In this document: positions 15,387 to 24,665 of the stretch, piece after piece | How positions within the stretch are numbered: position 1 is the stretch's first letter | Layout of the letters: every line of letters starts with the position of its first letter | DNA from: Ga0077560 sp046330395 | GTDB lineage: Bacteria > Actinomycetota > Thermoleophilia > Miltoncostaeales > Miltoncostaeaceae | Reading direction: 5' to 3' | Assembly: GCA_046330395.1 (NCBI GenBank) | Contig: JAXLSS010000013.1 | Location: 1 to 64,000, forward strand | DNA: 64,000 bases | The notes under the pieces: generated by a model | Told to the model about the DNA's origin: nothing | Database searches by the model: none | What the model saw: the letters and a program-made list of their open reading frames with translations, nothing else | Program-made: the position numbers and the translations under genes

Positions 15387-16835
15387 CTAGCCCGCCACGC
15401 CGAGGGTGAGGGGAGCGCTGTACACGGTGCGGCCCCCCACGGCGCAGCGTGCCCGCAGCACGTACTGACCCAGCGCCTGCGGGGTGAAGGCCACCTGCCC
15501 GACACCCCCGCTGAGCGTGCCGGTGGCCACCGCGGTGGCCCTGGTGCCGGTGATGCGCTCCAGCGTGACGGCCGCCGTGGAGGCGCCCGTCAGACCCACC
15601 ACCAGCTGCACAGGGGCGCCCACCCGCACCGGGCCGGAGCCGCGCAGGGCCACCCGCACGGGGGCGCGCCGCTGCACCTGCACGGTGACCCGGGTGGGCA
15701 CGCTGGGCAGCCCGCGCGGGTCGGTGGCCTGGAAGGTGAAGCCGTCGATGCCGGTGAAGCCCCTGGCGGGCGTGTACACGGCCTTCGCCCGCTGGGCGGT
15801 GCCGCGCACGATGCGCACGCGTCCGTGCGCGGGGGCGTGGCGCACGGTGAACCTCAGCCGCGCACCGGCGGTGGTGGCGCGGAAGCAGGTGGCGGTGGGC
15901 AGCTTGGGATCGGGGTCCTTGCACCTGCCGGTCTTGCTGAACCGCGCGGGGATCTCGGGCGCCACGATGCTCGCGGTGAGCGGCACCGACGCACGGCGCC
16001 CCGCGGTGGTCTGCACGGCGGCGGCGTCGGCGGCCACGCCGGCGATGGTGCGCGGGTCGTCCAGCTGGTTGTTGGTGGCGTCCTGCTCCAGGATGTAGCC
16101 GCTGGGATTCACCTGCGAGCGCAGCGTGTACTGGCCGGGGGGCAGTCCGGTGACGTCCACCCACTGGTGCTCCAGCTGCGACCAGTAGAAGTCGCCCAGG
16201 CCCGGCGAGATGCCCATGCGCACCGGCGTGGTGCCATCGACGCCCTGGAAGCACCAGTACGAGCCGTAGGGGCTGGGGTTGACCGTGGGGAAGTACGCCG
16301 TGGCCCCGTCACCCCAGGTGTCGAAGAAGCAGAACCCCACCTTGTCGGACACGCGCGGCGGCCCGTGGGGCACGAGGATCTCGTACAGCGCCGCGGTGGA
16401 GAAGTGCCAGGTCTTCTCCTGCACGAAGAACCGGGCCCCGCTGGCGCTGCGGTCCACGGCGGTCCAGTGCGGGTCGGTGGCGGGCGGGGGGCTGTTGGGC
16501 AGCGTGGCGGTGGTGGGGATGCCGCCGCTCCACACGATCTGCATGGCGTGGCCGGTGGCGGGGTCGCGGTACACGTCCAGGGCCCCCGCGCCGGAGCGGT
16601 TCCACACCACCGCGTCGAAGCGGTACATCACGCGGCCGGGCTTCTGCAGCGTGTCCATGAAGATGGGGGTCTGCTGCTGCGCGTCGGCCAGCGTGGGTGA
16701 CATCGGCACCAGGTCGGGCAGGTCGGTGGTGACGTAGGCGGCCGACGCCGCCGGCACCCAGGCGGCCGCCACCAGGCCGGCCGTGGCCAGCCACGGCCCC
16801 GGCCGCCGTCTGCGCTTGGAGTGGGCCTCGTGCAT
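15387..16835 (-). CDS. Exported lysyl-oxidase-like protein with Ig/cadherin-like tail
   Basis: A protein of about 482 residues with a signal peptide after a basic start (KRRRRPGPWLATAGLVAAAW). The central part has the bacterial lysyl-oxidase-like pattern: WHFSTAALYEI, FCFFDT, YWCFQG, DFYWSQLEHQWVDVTGLPPG and NPSGYILEQDATNN. The copper-binding histidine cluster is reduced to one histidine (TWHF), so amine-oxidase activity is doubtful. Residues of about 340-430 form a cadherin-like or Big-type repeat, then another beta domain. ATG 16835 was chosen for the signal peptide; in-frame starts extend to 17006. It is co-transcribed with the DyP peroxidase. Confidence 0.65.
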   Translation of the reverse strand: MHEAHSKRRRRPGPWLATAGLVAAAWVPAASAAYVTTDLPDLVPMSPTLADAQQQTPIFMDTLQKPGRVMYRFDAVVWNRSGAGALDVYRDPATGHAMQIVWSGGIPTTATLPNSPPPATDPHWTAVDRSASGARFFVQEKTWHFSTAALYEILVPHGPPRVSDKVGFCFFDTWGDGATAYFPTVNPSPYGSYWCFQGVDGTTPVRMGISPGLGDFYWSQLEHQWVDVTGLPPGQYTLRSQVNPSGYILEQDATNNQLDDPRTIAGVAADAAAVQTTAGRRASVPLTASIVAPEIPARFSKTGRCKDPDPKLPTATCFRATTAGARLRFTVRHAPAHGRVRIVRGTAQRAKAVYTPARGFTGIDGFTFQATDPRGLPSVPTRVTVQVQRRAPVRVALRGSGPVRVGAPVQLVVGLTGASTAAVTLERITGTRATAVATGTLSGGVGQVAFTPQALGQYVLRARCAVGGRTVYSAPLTLGVAG

Positions 16836-17047
16836 ACGGAGCACGATCATTACCGCGGCGGGCGCCGGAATCATCAGCGGCATGCCCGGAGCGGCGATGC
16901 GGTGTTTCACCACCCGAACCGGCGTCGCCCGCCTGCGGCGCGAGTCGTTCGCCATCTCCATTCGTCCCCTGTGATCATTATCGTTCCGCATGTCACGAGG
17001 GCCCACCGTGGCGGCTGGGCGGGATCAACACATAACGAGGTGACCGG

Positions 17048-18079
17048 ATGAAGGCCGTCGTGCTGGTTGGGCCGGGGGACGTGCGCGTGCAGGAGGTGGC
17101 CGACCCGGTGATCCAGGATCCCGGTGACGCCATCGTGGAGGTGCGGGCCACCGCGATCTGCGGCGCCGACCTGTTCCCGTACCACGGGCATACGCCGGGG
17201 TTCGAGTCGGGCACCGTGCTGGGCCACGAGTTCGTGGGCGTGGTGCGCCAGGTGGGTTCCGACGTGCGGTTCTTCAAACCCGGCGACCGCGTGGTGAACG
17301 CCAGCATGATCCGCGACGGGTCCTGCCCGTCGTGCCGGGCCGGTCGGCCCACCCAGTGCGACGGCCGGGCGCTGTTCGGCTACTCCGGCGTGTACCCCCG
17401 CCTGGACGGTGGCCAGGCCGAGCTGGTGCGCATCCCGCTGGCCGACCTGTCGCTGGGGGCGGTGCCCGACGGGGTCTCCGACGAGGCGGCCGTGTTCGTG
17501 GCCGACATCCTGCCCACCGGGTACGGGGCGGTCACCCGCGGGGGCGTGAAGCCCGACGACGTGGTGGCCGTGGTGGGATGCGGGCCCGTGGGGCTGATGG
17601 CGGTGATCTGCGCCGTGCACGCCGGGGCGCACGTGATCGCCGTGGACGGCATCCCCGAGCGGCGGGCGCTGGCCGACGCCCTGGGCGCCACCAGCGTGTC
17701 GCCGGACGAGGCCCAGAAGGCCATCACGGGCGCCACGGGCGGGCTGGGCGCCGACGTGGTGATCGAGGCCGCCGGCTCCCCCGCGGCGCTGGACGCCTCG
17801 CTGGGCCTGGCACGTGGCCGCGGCACCATCTCGGTGGTGGGCGCGCACTTCGAGCCCGACTACCCGCTGAACAACCTGCAGATGTTCGAGCACGAGCTGA
17901 CGCTGCGGTTCACCATCGGTGACCCCACCAACGACCGGGATCGCCTGCTGCAGCTCATCGCCGGGTCGGCGTTCGACCCCTCGGCGGTGGTGACCCACCG
18001 CATCCCGCTGGCGGACGCCGCCGAGGCCTACCGCATGTTCGACGCGCGGGAGGCCACCAAGGTGATGCTCACCCCGTAG
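17048..18079 (+). CDS. Zinc-dependent medium-chain alcohol dehydrogenase
   Basis: A 343-residue MDR-family dehydrogenase. ATAICGADLFPYHG holds the catalytic zinc cysteine and GHEFVGVV the zinc histidine/glutamate. The structural-zinc lobe (SCPSCRAGRPTQC) keeps three cysteines clearly. AVVGCGPVGLMAV is the NAD(P) Rossmann loop. The class includes alcohol, sorbitol, threonine and formaldehyde dehydrogenases; the substrate is not assignable. AACGAGGTGACC precedes ATG 17048. It converges on the SDR downstream, with a shared hairpin after the stop. Confidence 0.85.
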   Translation: MKAVVLVGPGDVRVQEVADPVIQDPGDAIVEVRATAICGADLFPYHGHTPGFESGTVLGHEFVGVVRQVGSDVRFFKPGDRVVNASMIRDGSCPSCRAGRPTQCDGRALFGYSGVYPRLDGGQAELVRIPLADLSLGAVPDGVSDEAAVFVADILPTGYGAVTRGGVKPDDVVAVVGCGPVGLMAVICAVHAGAHVIAVDGIPERRALADALGATSVSPDEAQKAITGATGGLGADVVIEAAGSPAALDASLGLARGRGTISVVGAHFEPDYPLNNLQMFEHELTLRFTIGDPTNDRDRLLQLIAGSAFDPSAVVTHRIPLADAAEAYRMFDAREATKVMLTP

Positions 18080-18089
18080 CGCCGCGCCC

Positions 18090-18866
18090 TCAGGCCGGCG
18101 GCAATCCGCCGCCGGCCCGGCAGGCGGCCAGCCACTGCGGGAACTCGGTGGCCACGATGCGCTGGTCGTGCACGTCGGCGGCCTCCGGGGATGCCAGCCA
18201 CACGATGGGCGGCCCCATGATGGACGCCGGCAACAGCCGGTCGCGCACCGTGCCGGGGGTGTTCTCCGGGATCATCCCGGTGTCGGTGGCCCCGCCGGGC
18301 AGCAGCAGGTTGACCCGCACCGGCGACTCCGCCAGGTCGGCGGCCATCACGCGCGACAGCGCCTCCACGGCGGCGCCCGCCGGGCCGTAGGGCACGAAGC
18401 CCCGCCGGGTCATCGTCTGGGTGCTCATGGAGATGTTCACGATGCGCCCGGCGTTGACGCCCAGCATCAGCCGCGCCACGGTGCGGGCCACCAGGAAGCA
18501 TCCGGTGACCTTGGTGTCGAACACATCGCGGAAGCCGTCGGCGGGGACGTTCCAGAACGACTGCGGGTGGGTGAGGAACCGCGGGTTGACCGTGCGCATC
18601 CCGATGCCCGCGTTGTTCACCAGCACGTCGATGCCGCCCAGCGCGGCCGCGGCGCGCTCCACCCCGGCGCCCACGGCGCGCTCGTCGCGCACGTCCATGC
18701 CCAGCCCGGTGGCGCCGAACTCCGCGGCGGCCCGCCGCGCCCGGTCGGGATCGCGGCCGGTCACCACCACGCGCGCGCCCTCCGCCACCAGCGCCTCGGC
18801 CATGGCGCGACCCAGGCCGGAGGTGCCCCCGGTGACCAGCACGCGGGTGTCGTCGCACGCCCCCAC
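18090..18866 (-). CDS. SDR-family protein lacking the catalytic lysine
   Basis: A 258-residue classical SDR. TGGTSGLGRA is the cofactor loop, NNAGIGM the NNAG motif, and ISMS provides the serine. The active-site tyrosine is present in PYGPAGAAVEAL, but the position four residues later, where YGASKAAVEAL-type enzymes have lysine, is glycine. The protein may be inactive or use another chemistry. It converges on the zinc dehydrogenase and its start faces the large LuxR gene about 110 bases away. Confidence 0.8.
   Translation of the reverse strand: MGACDDTRVLVTGGTSGLGRAMAEALVAEGARVVVTGRDPDRARRAAAEFGATGLGMDVRDERAVGAGVERAAAALGGIDVLVNNAGIGMRTVNPRFLTHPQSFWNVPADGFRDVFDTKVTGCFLVARTVARLMLGVNAGRIVNISMSTQTMTRRGFVPYGPAGAAVEALSRVMAADLAESPVRVNLLLPGGATDTGMIPENTPGTVRDRLLPASIMGPPIVWLASPEAADVHDQRIVATEFPQWLAACRAGGGLPPA
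18093..18117. terminator. Hairpin between convergent dehydrogenase genes
   Basis: GGCCGGCGGC-AATCC-GCCGCCGGCC, ten perfect pairs with a five-base loop. It lies in the last codons of the SDR gene and just after the alcohol dehydrogenase stop, so it may serve both strands. Confidence 0.55.
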
Positions 18867-18947
18867 GCATCAACCGTACCCCGGACGCCCACCGCCCACA
18901 CGACGCCGCCGACGCGGGGCGTGTTTGTGGGGGGAACCGCATGGGGA

Positions 18948-18953
18948 TACGCT
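18948..18953 (+). promoter_or_regulatory. Candidate -10 box TACGCT
   Basis: GGATACGCT lies 24 bases before GTG 18978 of the large regulator gene. Confidence 0.25.
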
Positions 18954-18977
18954 CGCGCCCACCATGGTCACGGTGCG

Positions 18978-21862
18978 GTGACACGGCAGCTGCAACGGCC
19001 GGCGCTGGTGGGCAGATCGCAGGCGCGCGCGCTGCTGCGCGGGCTGGTCGAGCTGGACCCCGCGCTGCCCCGCGTTGTGGTGCTGGCCGGCGAGGCGGGC
19101 ATCGGCAAGTCCCGCCTGGCCACGGCGTGCGTGTCGCGCGCCGCCGAACGCGGCCGCAGGGTGCTGCTGGGGCACGCCAACCCCATCGACGCGCTGCTGC
19201 CGCTGGGCGTGTTCCGCGACGCCCTGCGCGACGCCGCGCGGCACGGTGCGCACCGCGTGGCCACCGACGACCCCCTGGCCCGCGACTTCCCGGCGCTGCT
19301 GCTGCCGGAGCTGGCGGCCTCGCGCGCCGACGACCTTGCCCTGGACGTGCTGTTCGAGGCGGCCGCCCGCTACATGCGCGCGGCATCCGCCGACGGGGGC
19401 CTGCTGGTGGTGCTGGAAGACATGCACCTCGCGGCCCCCAGCAGCTGCGCCCTGGTGCGCCACCTTGCGCGCACATGCATGGACGTGGAGCTGGGAATGC
19501 TGGTGACCTTCCGGCCCGGCCAGACCACCCCGGCGCTGGCCGACCTGCGGCATGGCCTGCTGCGCGACCGCCTGGCCACCGAGCAGGTGCTGGATCCGCT
19601 GGACCCGGCCGAGGTGGCCCAGCTGGTGACCGCGGTGGTGGGGACCGCGCCGTCGGACGCCGCCCTGCGGGCCATCGTGCACACCAGCGGCGGCAACCCC
19701 TTCGCGGTGGAGGAGGTGGTGCGCGAGGCCGTCGCCAACGGCCACCTGCGGCCCGGTGACGGCGCCTGGCTGGCCGACGGCCCCGCGCCCCTCCCCTGGA
19801 CCGTGCGGGAGATGCTGGTGGCCCGGCTGCACGCCCTGGATGTGGCCGACCAGGAGCTGCTGCGCCTGGCGGCGGTGATCGGTGACGCCTTCGAGCCGGA
19901 CCTGCTGGCCGCGGCGGCGGGCATGGGCGATGAGCCGGTGATGGCGGCCCTGCGACGCATGCACGCCGCGGGGCTGGTGATGGACGCGCCCGGCGACGGC
20001 ACCACACAGCCGGTGGCCTTCCGCCATGCCCTCACACGCGAGGCCGTGCTGGGCGAGATGCTGGGAGCCGACCGCGCGGCCCGCCACCGGCGCGTTCTGG
20101 ACGCGCTGGAGCGCCGGCACGCGGGACGCCCGGAGCCCCACGTGGAGCGCCTGCTGGCCCACGCCCTGGGCGCCGGGGAACGGGAGCGCGGCCTGCGCTA
20201 CTCGCTGCAGGCGGGCCACCGCGCGCGCCGGCTGGGCGCCTTCGCGGAGGCCGACCGGCACTTCGCCGGGGCGCTGAGCCTGTGGGTGCCCGACATGGAC
20301 GAGGCGGTGCGCGCCCAGGTGCTGCTGGAGCACGGGCGCATGCAGTCGGCCATCGGCGACCGCCACACGGCCGTGAGCATCCTGGAGGAGGCCCGGCGCG
20401 CCGCCCTGCGCGCCGGCGAGGCACCGCGCGCGGCCCTGGCGCTGGCCGCGGCCGCCGATGCCCGCCTGGATCTGCTGGAGCGTGAGCGGGCGGTGCGCGA
20501 CCTGGAGCGGGCCCTGGCCGAGCTGGAGGGGCGCGACGACGCCGACGCGGAGCGCCTGCGGGTGCTGTCGCTGCTGGCGCGCGCCCAGCTGGTGTGCGGT
20601 CGCGCCGAGGTGGCCCGCACCGTGGCCGAGCGCGCGCTGCCGCTGGCCACGCCCGGCCGGCCGACGTGGGTGAACCTGCGCATCACCCGCGGCGGCGGGA
20701 TGGTGGGCATGGGCGAGGTGCGGGCGGGCACGGAGGAGCTCACCGACGCCACCCGCGCCGCCCGCGAGCTGGGGGACGACCTCACCGCGCTGCGGGGCCT
20801 GCTGAAACTGGCCGGCGCCCACGCCGACCGCCTGGCCGACGCGGCCGGGCACGCCGACGAGGCGGTGGCACTGGCCCGCCGCCACGAGCTGCCGTACTGG
20901 CTGGTGCGCGCCCTGTGGCAGCGCGCCCTGGTGCACGTGGACGCCGGCGAGTGGGACGCGGCCGACGCCCTGGCCGAGGAGGCCGAGCGCCTGATGGACG
21001 TCACGGGCCCGGACCCGGTGGCCCATATGGGCCTCACCTTCGTGCGCGGGGTGCGGGCCCGCCGCGCCGGACGGGTGGCGGAGGCCACCGTGCACTTCAC
21101 GGGCATCGTGGAGGAGGCCGCCCGGCTGGGCGTGCACGAGGCCGAGCGGGAGGCCCGCATCGGGCTGGCGCGCACGCGCCTGTCGGCGGGCGACCCCGCG
21201 GCGGCGTGGGAGGCCGTGGAGCCAGTGCTGCAGCGCTGGGGCGACGCCCCGGGCGGCCCGGCCTCGCCGTCGGTGGCCCTGCTGCTGACCGGCGTGGAGA
21301 TCGTGGCCGCGCTTGGGGATGCCGCGCGGGCGGCGCGCATGGTGGCCCGGGTGGCGGAGCTGTCCCCGGGACCCCGCGCGCGGTACGCCGCGGCCCTGGC
21401 CGACGCCGCCTCGGGCAGGCGCCCCGCCGAGGAGTGCTGGAGGAGGCCGCCGCGGCGGTGGAGCGCACCGGGCGCCTGCCCGAGGCCACGCGCATGCGCA
21501 TGTGCGGCGCCGAGACCCTGGCGCGCATCCCGGAGGCCCGGGTGGAGGCCGGCGACCTGGCCGAACGGGCGCACACCGCGTACCGCACCATGGGATCGGC
21601 GGAGTGGGGTCGCCGCGCCGAGGGGCTGCTGCGGGCCCTCGGCAGACGGGCACCCAGCCGGCCCGGCGTGGCGGGCGCCGACGGCCTCACCCCGCGCGAA
21701 CGCGAGGTGCTGGGGCTCATCGCCGAGGGGCTCTCCAACCGCGGCATCGCGGAGCGCCTGGTGATCAGCGAGGCCACCGTGGCGCGCCACGTGTTCAACC
21801 TGTTCAGCAAGCTGGATGTGCACACCCGCGCGCAGGCGGTGGCCGTGCACATCGGGGGCTGA
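18978..21862 (+). pseudogene. Large LuxR-type ATPase regulator, one frameshift before the HTH
   Basis: A LAL/MalT-like regulator of about 960 residues. The N-terminal ATPase has Walker A GEAGIGKSRL and a Walker B-like LLVVLEDMHLA; a long TPR-like helical region follows. Near 21433 the frame shifts by one base (RRPAE then VLEEAAAAVE). The other frame encodes the rest, ending in a LuxR HTH (LTPREREVLGLIAEGLSNRGIAERLVIS, shown in parts: LTPREREVLGLIAEGLSN, then IAERLVISEATVARHV). Without a correction the protein would lose DNA binding and stop at 21764. GTG 18978 is the first in-frame start after the divergent SDR gene. Regulated genes are unknown. Confidence 0.75.
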
Positions 21863-21926
21863 TCCCTACACATCGCCGCCGCGGCGAATGCGCAGTTCGG
21901 ATGATGGCGGCCCACCGGAGGCTGCA

Positions 21927-21932
21927 TAGCGT
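21927..21932 (+). promoter_or_regulatory. Candidate -10 box TAGCGT
   Basis: CATAGCGTCG lies 36 bases before the SPFH gene start and matches the hexamer before several other genes here. Confidence 0.35.
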
Positions 21933-21968
21933 CGGGCGCGACCTGACGTCCCGACCGGGAGGTATCCC

Positions 21969-22907
21969 GTGATCGCCCTGACGATCGCCATCGCCGTGGC
22001 CGTGGTGGTGGTGCTGATGATCCTGTCCTCGGCCGTGCAGATCGTGCCCCAGGCGCACACCGCCATCATCGAGCGCTGGGGCCGCTACCACCGCACCCTG
22101 GAGGCCGGCCTGCACCTGATCGTGCCCATGGTGGACCGCCGCCGGACGGTGGTGGACCTGCGCGAGCAGGTGGTGGCGTTCCCCCCGCAGCCGGTCATCA
22201 CCTCGGACAACGTGACGATCTCCATCGACATCGTCTTCTACTACTCGGTGACCGACTCGTTCGCCGCCACGTACGAGGTGGCGCAGATGCTCAACGCCAT
22301 CGAGCAGCTGGCCATCACCACCCTGCGCAACCACGTGGGCTCGCTGTCGCTGGAGGAGGTGCTGACCTCCCGCGAGCGGGTCAACGCCGACCTGCGCATC
22401 GCCATGGACGAGGCCACGGGCCGGTGGGGCCTGCGCGTCACCCGCATCGAGCTGAAATCCATCGACCCGCCGTCCTCCATCAAGCAGGCCATGGAGAAGC
22501 AGATGCGGGCCGAGCGCGACCGCCGTGCCACCATCCTCACCGCCGAGGGCGAGAAGCAGTCGGCCGTGCTGGTGGCCGAGGGCGAGGCCCAGGCCCTGGT
22601 GCTGCAGGCGGAGGCCTCCCAGCGGGCCGCGGTGCTGGAGGCGGAGGGCGACCGCCAGGCCAAGGTGCTTCGCGCCGGCGGTGACGCCGAGGCCATCCGC
22701 AGGGTGTTCACCGCCATCCACGACGGCGACCCCAGCCCGCAGGTGCTGGCCTACATGTACATGCAGATGCTGCCCGAGGTGGCCGACGGCAACGCCACCA
22801 CCCTGATCGTGCCCTCCGACGGCGTGCCCGCGGTGGGCGCGGCCGCCGGACTGGGCGCCGCCCTGTCGCAGGTGGCGCTGAACGGCCGGGACGGGGGCAC
22901 CCGATGA
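21969..22907 (+). CDS. SPFH/Band 7 (stomatin-like) membrane protein
   Basis: A 312-residue protein with one N-terminal membrane helix (IAIAVAVVVVLMILSSAVQIV), then the SPFH domain (HTAIIERWGRYHRTLEAGLH). A long charged coiled coil follows (about residues 175-245, Ala/Glu/Gln-rich). Stomatin-like proteins form ring oligomers in membrane microdomains. GGGAGG lies seven bases before GTG 21969. Stomatins often pair with an NfeD protein; none is present here. A strong hairpin directly after the stop marks the end of the unit. Confidence 0.85.
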   Translation: MIALTIAIAVAVVVVLMILSSAVQIVPQAHTAIIERWGRYHRTLEAGLHLIVPMVDRRRTVVDLREQVVAFPPQPVITSDNVTISIDIVFYYSVTDSFAATYEVAQMLNAIEQLAITTLRNHVGSLSLEEVLTSRERVNADLRIAMDEATGRWGLRVTRIELKSIDPPSSIKQAMEKQMRAERDRRATILTAEGEKQSAVLVAEGEAQALVLQAEASQRAAVLEAEGDRQAKVLRAGGDAEAIRRVFTAIHDGDPSPQVLAYMYMQMLPEVADGNATTLIVPSDGVPAVGAAAGLGAALSQVALNGRDGGTR

Positions 22908-22936
22908 CGCCGCCCGTCTGGCAGCCGGGCGGCGTC
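22906..22936 (+). terminator. Terminator-like hairpin after the SPFH gene
   Basis: GACGCCGCCCG and CGGGCGGCGTC form 11 perfect pairs around a nine-base loop. The stem begins within the stop codon of the SPFH gene. Confidence 0.55.
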
Positions 22937-22991
22937 GTGACCGGCGGGGATGCGTGCCCCGCCGGCCACACCCCACGGGAAGGGGGGCACG

Positions 22992-23510
22992 GTGCGCCGC
23001 GCATGGTCGCCTGACCGCCTCATCGCCGCACCGGGCTACGAGGGCCGGATGCTGCAGATCTCGGCCGCCAACTGGGACGGCGACCCCGACGACCCCGCGA
23101 TACCCCGGCGCCGGCTCACGGTGCTGTGCTGCATGGACTGCCGGCTGGACCCGCTGGCCGCGCTGCACCTGGAACTGGGCGACGCCCACGTGTTCCGCAA
23201 CGCCGGGGGGCGCGTCACCCCGGAGGCGCTCACCGCCCTGGAGCGTTCGCAGCGGGTGTTCGGCACGGTGGGCGGGATCCATCCTGGCGCACACCGACCG
23301 CCGGTACCTGCAGGTGCCGGGCGACCCGGCGCGCAGCGTCGCGGAGGGCATGGAGGCGGTGGTCGCAGCGTGCCGTACCGCAAGGGCGTGGGGGGCGCGG
23401 TGGCCGACCTGGCCGCCGCAAGCTCACCGCGGTGACGCCCTGGGCCGACGTGGGCCAGCTGCCCCGGGCGCTGGCCGACGCGTCGCGGCGGCGGGACCAC
23501 GCGCGGGGCG
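22992..23510 (+). pseudogene. Beta-class carbonic anhydrase, broken by about three frameshifts
   Basis: From GTG 22992 the frame encodes the beta-carbonic anhydrase core start: CCMDCRLDP, the zinc cysteine and Asp/Arg dyad, then GDAHVFRNAGGRVTPEAL and ALERSQRVFGT. Near 23270 the continuation SILAHTDRRY lies in a second frame. YRKGVGGAVADLAA returns to the first, and KLTAVTPWADVG is in a third. The zinc site C-terminal HxxC reads HTDRR, so the last zinc cysteine is an arginine unless that is also an error. The end coordinate is approximate. It converges on the histidine kinase gene. Confidence 0.65.
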
Positions 23511-23549
23511 GGCATCGGCCGGGGTGCCCGCCCCCGGGGCCCCGCGCCC

Positions 23550-24662
23550 TCAGCCGGTGGCGGCCGGGCGCGGCGGTGAGGCGGGGATGTGCACGGCCAG
23601 CCGCCACCCCTCTCCGTGCGGCCCGGCGGTGAGGGTGCCTCCCAGCCGCGCCACGCGCTCACGCAGGCCCCGCAGCCCGTTCCCGGTGCCCACGCCCGCC
23701 AGCGCCTGCTCCCCCGCGGGGGCGTGGTTGCGCACCTCCACGCGCACGCCGCCGCCCTCGTCCCCGTGCACCTCCACCTCCACCGGGGCGCCCGCCGCGT
23801 AGCGCAGGGCGTTGGTGAGCCCCTCCTGCACCACCCGGTACACCACCGCCCCGGCGTCCGGCGACGGGGCGCCCTCACCGGCGATGGTGAGCCGCACGTC
23901 CAGCCCGCTGCCGGCGGCGCGTCGCACCAGCTCGCGCACGGGCTCCAGATCCTGCACCGTGGGCACCGCATGCTCGTCGGCCAGCAGCCGCACCAGCAAT
24001 TCCATCTCGTGGCCGGCCTGACGGGCGGCATCGCTGATGGCCGCGAAGCTCTCCGCCGTGGATCCCGGGTCTGTGGCCGCCAGACGCTGGCCGGCGGAGG
24101 CCTGCACCACCATCACGCTGATGGCGTGACCCACGATGTCGTGCAGCTCCGACGCCACGCGCGCCCGCTCGTAGCGCACCGACAGCGCCGTGTACGCCTC
24201 GCGTTCCCGTTCCAGCTCCCGCAGGCGAAGGGCGAGCTGGGCGGCGGTCTCCGACCGCTGGTGCAACGCGGCCCCTGCGCCCCAGCCGGTGATGGTGACC
24301 AGCAGGTACGGCACCGCGCCGTCCCCCACCCCCGCGGCGCCCAACGCGGCCGTGCAGCTCAGGAGCGCCCCGCCGACCACGGCGGATCGGAGCGGGAGGA
24401 ACCTGCCCGCCACGAACCCGTAGGCGGCCAGCAGCACGAAGGTCGACAACGACGCTTCGGCCACCAGTGCAGTGGCCACCACCAGCGCGCCACCGGCGAC
24501 CAGGCACGGCCAGGGGGCAACGCGGGCGGCCACCAGCGGCACGCCCGAGGCCACCGCCAGGAGCACCGCCCACCAGTGGCCCTGGTGCGGCAGCACCGGC
24601 CCGCCGACGGCGCCCACGGCGCCGCCGGCGATGCCGGCCAGAAGGTCGGCCCTGCGCCGCAC
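23550..24662 (-). CDS. Membrane-bound histidine kinase, NarL/DesK type
   Basis: A 370-residue sensor. About five hydrophobic helices occupy residues 5-130, then a short coiled coil. The HisKA_3 dimerisation helix follows with the phospho-acceptor H174 in SELHDIVGHAISV. The ATPase domain shows the N-box in VVQEGLTNALRYA and a G-box in GTGNGLRGLRERV. It should phosphorylate a LuxR-type response regulator, most likely the one at 25943. Its start is four bases from the stop of the upstream histidine-less kinase, so the two are co-transcribed. Confidence 0.85.
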   Translation of the reverse strand: MRRRADLLAGIAGGAVGAVGGPVLPHQGHWWAVLLAVASGVPLVAARVAPWPCLVAGGALVVATALVAEASLSTFVLLAAYGFVAGRFLPLRSAVVGGALLSCTAALGAAGVGDGAVPYLLVTITGWGAGAALHQRSETAAQLALRLRELEREREAYTALSVRYERARVASELHDIVGHAISVMVVQASAGQRLAATDPGSTAESFAAISDAARQAGHEMELLVRLLADEHAVPTVQDLEPVRELVRRAAGSGLDVRLTIAGEGAPSPDAGAVVYRVVQEGLTNALRYAAGAPVEVEVHGDEGGGVRVEVRNHAPAGEQALAGVGTGNGLRGLRERVARLGGTLTAGPHGEGWRLAVHIPASPPRPAATG

Positions 24663-24665
24663 GCG

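Noticed and set aside
15385..16254. Reading the DyP peroxidase as a 705-residue protein
   Set aside because: The extra N-terminal part is an out-of-frame shadow of the lysyl-oxidase-like gene; the Tat signal begins right after GTG 15384.
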